Source: Prevotella sp. P6B1
GTDB taxonomy: Bacteria; Bacteroidota; Bacteroidia; Bacteroidales; Bacteroidaceae
DNA: 64,000 nt
Assembly: GCF_000702825.1 (NCBI RefSeq)
Contig: NZ_JNKF01000011.1
Location: forward strand, 248,001 to 312,000
Direction: 5' to 3'
Part shown: piece by piece, positions 59,887 to 64,000 of the stretch
How positions within the stretch are numbered: the stretch's first letter is position 1
Layout: every line of letters starts with the position of its first letter
Made by a program: the position numbers and the translations under genes
Notes under the pieces: model-generated
The model's database searches: none
Told to the model about the DNA's origin: nothing
What the model saw: the letters and a program-made list of their open reading frames with translations, nothing else

Positions 59887-60960
59887 ATGAGAGATGTAAC
59901 ACTGGTCCTTTCGGACGGAACAAAATTTCACGGCAAGAGCTTCGGTAGCGAGCAGCCTGTAGCTGGTGAGGTGGTATTCAACACGGCGATGATGGGTTAC
60001 CCTGAGTCGCTGACCGATCCCAGCTATGCCGGACAGTTGATGACCCTGACTTTCCCCTTGGTAGGAAACTATGGTGTGCCCCCATTCAGCGTCGAAGCTA
60101 ATGGCTTGGCTACCTTCATGGAGAGCGATAAGATTTATGCATCGGCCATCATTGTGAGCGACTATAGTCAGGCTTATTCTCACTGGAATGCCAATGAGAG
60201 CCTGGGCGACTGGCTGAAGCGCGAGGGCGTGCCCGGCATTACAGGTATTGATACACGTGAGCTTACCAAAGTACTGCGTGAGCATGGTGTAATGATGGGA
60301 CAGATACTTTTCGACGACGAGCCCGATAACATTCCTACAGCAGAGTATGAGGGTATTAACTGGGTTGACAAGGTATCGTGCAAAGATGTTATCCGCTACA
60401 ATGAAGGTGCTGGTCGCAAGGTGGTGCTCGTGGATTGTGGTGTGAAGAATAACATCATCCGCTGCCTCATCAATCGCGGTGTCGAGGTGATCCGCGTACC
60501 TTGGAATTATGACTATACCAACATGGAATTCGACGGACTTTTCCTGGCTAACGGCCCTGGTGATCCTGATATGTGTGTAGACGCTGTAGAGATCCTGAGA
60601 AAGCAGATGTCGGCTTCGCGTAAGCCTATCTGTGGTATCTGTATGGGTAACCAGTTGCTGGCCAAGGCCGGTGGTGCCACTATTTACAAACTGAAGTACG
60701 GACACCGTTCGCACAACCAGCCTGTTCGCGAAGTGGGTACCAACCGTTGCTATGTTACCTCTCAGAATCATGGATATGCTGTTGACGCCTCTACACTGGG
60801 CAATGACTGGCGCGAGCTTTTCGTCAATATGAACGATGGCTCTAACGAGGGTATTCGTCACCTGTCGCTGCCTTGGTTCTCAAGCCAGTTCCACCCAGAG
60901 GCCTGCTCAGGTCCTGTTGATACAGAATTTATGTTTGACCGTTTTATTGAGACATTATGA
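59887..60960 (+). CDS. carA: Carbamoyl-phosphate synthase, small (glutaminase) subunit
   Basis: CarA releases ammonia from glutamine for carbamoyl phosphate synthesis (pyrimidine and arginine). The 357-residue protein has the N-terminal CarA domain (EVVFNTAMMGYPESLTDPSYAGQLM) and a class I glutaminase with Cys in PICGICMGNQLLAKAGG (about 239-255) and the end SSQFHPEACSGPVDTEFMF with His and Glu. It is complete and its stop overlaps the carB start (ATGA). Confidence 0.95.
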   Translation: MRDVTLVLSDGTKFHGKSFGSEQPVAGEVVFNTAMMGYPESLTDPSYAGQLMTLTFPLVGNYGVPPFSVEANGLATFMESDKIYASAIIVSDYSQAYSHWNANESLGDWLKREGVPGITGIDTRELTKVLREHGVMMGQILFDDEPDNIPTAEYEGINWVDKVSCKDVIRYNEGAGRKVVLVDCGVKNNIIRCLINRGVEVIRVPWNYDYTNMEFDGLFLANGPGDPDMCVDAVEILRKQMSASRKPICGICMGNQLLAKAGGATIYKLKYGHRSHNQPVREVGTNRCYVTSQNHGYAVDASTLGNDWRELFVNMNDGSNEGIRHLSLPWFSSQFHPEACSGPVDTEFMFDRFIETL

Positions 60961-63900
60961 AAGATAACAATATAAAGAAAGTGCTGCTGTTGGGTAGCGG
61001 CGCATTGAAGATCGGCGAGGCCGGAGAGTTTGACTATAGTGGTTCGCAAGCTCTGAAAGCGCTGCGTGAAGAGGGCGTGAAGACGGTGCTCATCAACCCT
61101 AATATCGCCACAGTGCAGACATCGGAAGGTGTGGCTGACGAGATCTATTTCCTGCCTGTTCAGCCCTATTTCGTAGAGCGTGTCATCGAGAAGGAGCGTC
61201 CTGACGGCATCTTGCTGGCATTCGGTGGCCAGACGGCTTTGAACTGCGGCGTGGAACTCTATCAGAGTGGCGTGCTGGAGAAATACGGCGTGAAGGTGCT
61301 GGGTACACCGGTGCAGGCCATCATGGATACTGAGGACCGTGATCTGTTTGTTAAGAAGCTCGACGAGATTGGTGTGAAGACCATCAAGAGCGAGGCTTGC
61401 TCGGATATCGAGAGTGCTCGTAAGGCCGCCAAGTCGCTGGGCTATCCTGTGATTCTGCGTGCGGCTTACGCTCTCGGCGGACTGGGATCGGGTTTCTGCG
61501 ACAACGAGGAAGAACTCGATAAGTTGGCCGAGAAAGCCTTTGCCTTCTCGCCTCAGGTACTGGTAGAGAAGTCGCTGAAAGGTTGGAAAGAGATAGAGTA
61601 TGAGGTGGTACGCGATAAGTATGACAACTGTATCACCGTATGTAATATGGAGAACTTCGACCCTCTGGGCATTCATACCGGCGAGTCGATTGTGATTGCG
61701 CCTTCACAGACGCTTACTAACTCTGAATATCACAAACTCCGCGCACTGGCCATTAAGATTATCCGTCATATCGGTATCGTTGGTGAGTGTAATGTGCAGT
61801 ACGCTTTCGACCCACAGTCGGAAGACTATCGTGTGATCGAGGTGAATGCCCGTTTGAGCCGTTCATCGGCATTGGCATCAAAGGCCACCGGTTATCCCTT
61901 GGCTTTCGTTGCTGCCAAGCTGGGTATGGGCTATGGCTTGTTTGAGCTGAAGAACTCGGTAACCAAGACTACCAGCGCCTTCTTTGAGCCTGCACTCGAC
62001 TATGTGGTATGTAAGATTCCACGCTGGGACCTCTCGAAGTTCCACGGTGTTGATAAGGAGCTCGGTTCATCAATGAAGTCAGTTGGTGAGGTGATGGCCA
62101 TAGGTCGTAACTTTGAGGAGGCTATCCAGAAAGGCTTGCGTATGATTGGTCAGGGCATGCACGGCTTTGTGGAGAACAAGGAGCTGAAGATTGCTGATAT
62201 CGATGCTGCGCTGCGTGAGCCAACAGATAAGCGTATCTTCGTCATCTCGAAGGCCATGCATGATAAGCTTTACGACATCGACCGCATTCATGAGTTGACC
62301 AAGATTGATAAGTGGTTCCTGCAGAAGCTGAAGCACATTATTGATATTGACGAGAAGTTGAAGAAACAGAATATCAATACCCTTGAGAAAGACCTGTTGC
62401 GCGAGGCGAAGGTATACGGCTTTACCGATTTCCAGATTGCCCGTGCTATCGGATTGGAGGGCGAGACTCGTAATATGCACGAGGCACTGCTGCTGGTTCG
62501 TAACCGTCGTAAGCAGTTCGGTATCCTGCCTGTAGTCAAGCAGATTGACACCTTGGCTGCCGAGTATCCTGCACAGACCAACTATCTGTACGTGACTTAC
62601 AGTGGCGTTGCCAGTGATATCCAGTTCGAGGCCGACAAGAAGAGTATCATCGTGCTGGGCTCTGGTGCCTATCGTATCGGTTCTTCGGTAGAGTTCGACT
62701 GGTGTGGCGTTCAGGCATTGAATACCATCCGCAAGGAAGGTTGGCGCTCAGTTATGATCAACTATAACCCTGAGACAGTGTCGACAGACTATGATATGTG
62801 TGATCGTCTGTACTTCGACGAGCTCACTTTTGAGCGTGTGCTTGACATTATCGACATGGAGCAGCCTTACGGTGTGATTGTTTCGACAGGTGGACAGATT
62901 CCTAACAATCTGGCTGTATATCTCGACGAACAGCACGTAAACATCCTTGGTACTCAGGCAGTTGATATTGATGGTGCAGAGGATCGTGCTAAGTTCTCAC
63001 AGATGCTCAATGAGATAGGCGTAAACCAGCCTGAATGGAGCGCGCTTACCTCAATGGAGGATATTGACCGCTTTGTGGACCGTGTAGGATTCCCTGTACT
63101 GGTGCGTCCCTCGTATGTGCTCTCGGGTGCTGCTATGAATGTCTGCTCGAACAAGGAAGAACTTGAGAAGTTCCTGCAGTTGGCAGCCAATGTGTCGGAA
63201 GATCATCCTGTGGTTGTTTCAAAGTTCATTGAGAATGCCAAGGAAATTGAAATGGATGCTGTAGCTAAGGATGGTGAAATTCTGGCATATGCCATCAGTG
63301 AGCATATCGAGTTCGCCGGCGTGCATTCTGGAGATGCCACCATCCAGTTCCCCCCACAGAAACTGTATGTAGAGACCGTTCGTCGTATCAAGCGTATCTC
63401 TCGTCAGATTGCCAAGGCATTGCATATCAATGGTCCGTTCAATATCCAGTTCATGGCGCGTGAGAACGATATCCTTGTGATTGAGTGTAACCTGCGCTCA
63501 TCGCGTAGCTTCCCATTCGTGAGCAAGGTGCTGAAGATGAACTTTATCGACCTGGCTACGAAGGTGATGCTGGGGCTGCCTGTAGAGAAGCCTGCCAAGA
63601 ACCTCTTCGATCTCGACTATGTAGGTATCAAGGCTTCGCAGTTCAGCTTCAACCGTCTGCAGAAGGCCGACCCTGTGCTTGGTGTTGATATGGCATCGAC
63701 TGGTGAAGTTGGTTGTATTGGCGATAATACCGACACTGCACTGCTCAAGGCCATGCTTAGTGTGGGGCACCGTATCCCCAAGAAGACGGTGCTGCTTTCT
63801 ACGGGTTCGGCTAAGCAGAAGGCAGAGATGCTCGACGCTGCCCGTCAGCTGGTCGACAATGGCTATGAACTCTATGCTACAGGCGGTACTTCTAAGTATC

Positions 63901-64000
63901 TGACCGACAACGGTGTACAGAATACCATGGTGTATTGGCCCTCAGAGGATGCACAGCCACAGGCCCTCGATCTGCTCCACGAGCACAAGATTGATATGGT
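60957..64000 (+). CDS. carB: Carbamoyl-phosphate synthase, large subunit (3' end outside window)
   Basis: CarB makes carbamoyl phosphate from ammonia, bicarbonate and two ATP. The frame starts at ATG 60957 (MKDNNIKKVLLLGSGALKIGEAGEFDYSGSQ) and is open for 1014 codons to the window end. Two ATP-grasp halves are visible: PQVLVEKSLKGWKEIEYEVVRD and GIHTGESIVIAPSQTL in the first, and KSIIVLGSGAYRIGSSVEFDWCG and PVVVSKFIENAKEIEMDAVA in the second. The MGS-like C-terminal allosteric domain has begun (KKTVLLSTGSAKQKAEMLDAARQLVDNGYELYATGGTSK). Full length should be about 1075 residues. Confidence 0.97.
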   Translation, partial: MKDNNIKKVLLLGSGALKIGEAGEFDYSGSQALKALREEGVKTVLINPNIATVQTSEGVADEIYFLPVQPYFVERVIEKERPDGILLAFGGQTALNCGVELYQSGVLEKYGVKVLGTPVQAIMDTEDRDLFVKKLDEIGVKTIKSEACSDIESARKAAKSLGYPVILRAAYALGGLGSGFCDNEEELDKLAEKAFAFSPQVLVEKSLKGWKEIEYEVVRDKYDNCITVCNMENFDPLGIHTGESIVIAPSQTLTNSEYHKLRALAIKIIRHIGIVGECNVQYAFDPQSEDYRVIEVNARLSRSSALASKATGYPLAFVAAKLGMGYGLFELKNSVTKTTSAFFEPALDYVVCKIPRWDLSKFHGVDKELGSSMKSVGEVMAIGRNFEEAIQKGLRMIGQGMHGFVENKELKIADIDAALREPTDKRIFVISKAMHDKLYDIDRIHELTKIDKWFLQKLKHIIDIDEKLKKQNINTLEKDLLREAKVYGFTDFQIARAIGLEGETRNMHEALLLVRNRRKQFGILPVVKQIDTLAAEYPAQTNYLYVTYSGVASDIQFEADKKSIIVLGSGAYRIGSSVEFDWCGVQALNTIRKEGWRSVMINYNPETVSTDYDMCDRLYFDELTFERVLDIIDMEQPYGVIVSTGGQIPNNLAVYLDEQHVNILGTQAVDIDGAEDRAKFSQMLNEIGVNQPEWSALTSMEDIDRFVDRVGFPVLVRPSYVLSGAAMNVCSNKEELEKFLQLAANVSEDHPVVVSKFIENAKEIEMDAVAKDGEILAYAISEHIEFAGVHSGDATIQFPPQKLYVETVRRIKRISRQIAKALHINGPFNIQFMARENDILVIECNLRSSRSFPFVSKVLKMNFIDLATKVMLGLPVEKPAKNLFDLDYVGIKASQFSFNRLQKADPVLGVDMASTGEVGCIGDNTDTALLKAMLSVGHRIPKKTVLLSTGSAKQKAEMLDAARQLVDNGYELYATGGTSKYLTDNGVQNTMVYWPSEDAQPQALDLLHEHKIDM

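Noticed and set aside
60858..61676. Minus-strand frame of 272 codons opposite carB
   Set aside because: Antisense shadow of a highly conserved enzyme gene.

Overview
The window looks like a chromosome segment of a gut or rumen Bacteroidales bacterium, most likely Prevotella or a close relative. Three things point there. First, dozens of promoters carry the Bacteroidota -7 box (TAnnTTTG, usually TATCTTTGC or TACCTTTGC) instead of a classical -10. Second, several protein families are typical of the order: HU-HIG DNA-binding protein, dCache sensors, a very long Rho and a short sigma-70 variant. Third, the housekeeping genes at the right end (rho, yihA, recR, glmS, carA/carB) resemble those of Prevotella. 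No search was run, so the genus is an inference.

Layout. (1) 1-12,100: a defence island, all on the minus strand. It holds a complete type I restriction-modification operon (hsdM-hsdS-hsdR plus a coupled unknown gene), a two-gene ATPase/partner module, a DUF4268 nuclease-like protein and a WYL-domain regulator. (2) 12,200-30,800: an integrated phage-like element. A second WYL regulator sits at its left. A late operon on the minus strand encodes a ClpP-type prohead protease/scaffold, a major capsid protein, a repeat-rich surface protein, a phosphoribosyltransferase-like protein, a PLD-like protein, terminase-like small proteins and the large terminase. An early operon on the minus strand encodes small proteins, an excisionase-like HTH protein, a DnaC-like ATPase and a VapE-type helicase, with an iteron cluster just 3' of the helicase. 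No portal, tail, lysis or integrase gene is visible, so the element resembles a capsid-bearing satellite or a decayed prophage. (3) 30,800-34,500: a patchy junction with a broken gene, an HxlR regulator facing a cupin gene with a structured leader, a truncated flavin-binding protein, small orphan genes and hsp20 behind an array of 31-bp repeats. (4) 34,600-42,100: a sigma factor lacking region 3, a three-gene dCache sensor cassette with degenerate histidine-kinase cores, and htpG. (5) 42,100-49,900: a HU-like protein and a primase-helicase with its own iteron-like repeats, two orphan genes, a candidate 6S-type RNA and a stand-alone HsdR-N nuclease. (6) 49,900-64,000: core genes (phosphotyrosine phosphatase, rho, yihA, ABC-F, recR, glycosyltransferase, acetyltransferase, two tRNA-Asp, glmS, carA, carB cut by the window end).

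How it may work together. The element's WYL regulator promoter and the early-promoter region share a 15-bp operator-like sequence in inverted orientation, which suggests one switch controls both. VapE, the DnaC-like ATPase and the iterons look like a replication module. The protease, capsid and terminase look like a packaging module that would have to borrow a portal and tail. The island beside it could be defence cargo or an independent insertion. The best candidates for something undescribed are this tailless capsid element with its iteron origin, the two separate helicase-plus-TTGTAG-repeat loci, and the sensor cassette whose kinase domains have lost the phospho-accepting histidine.
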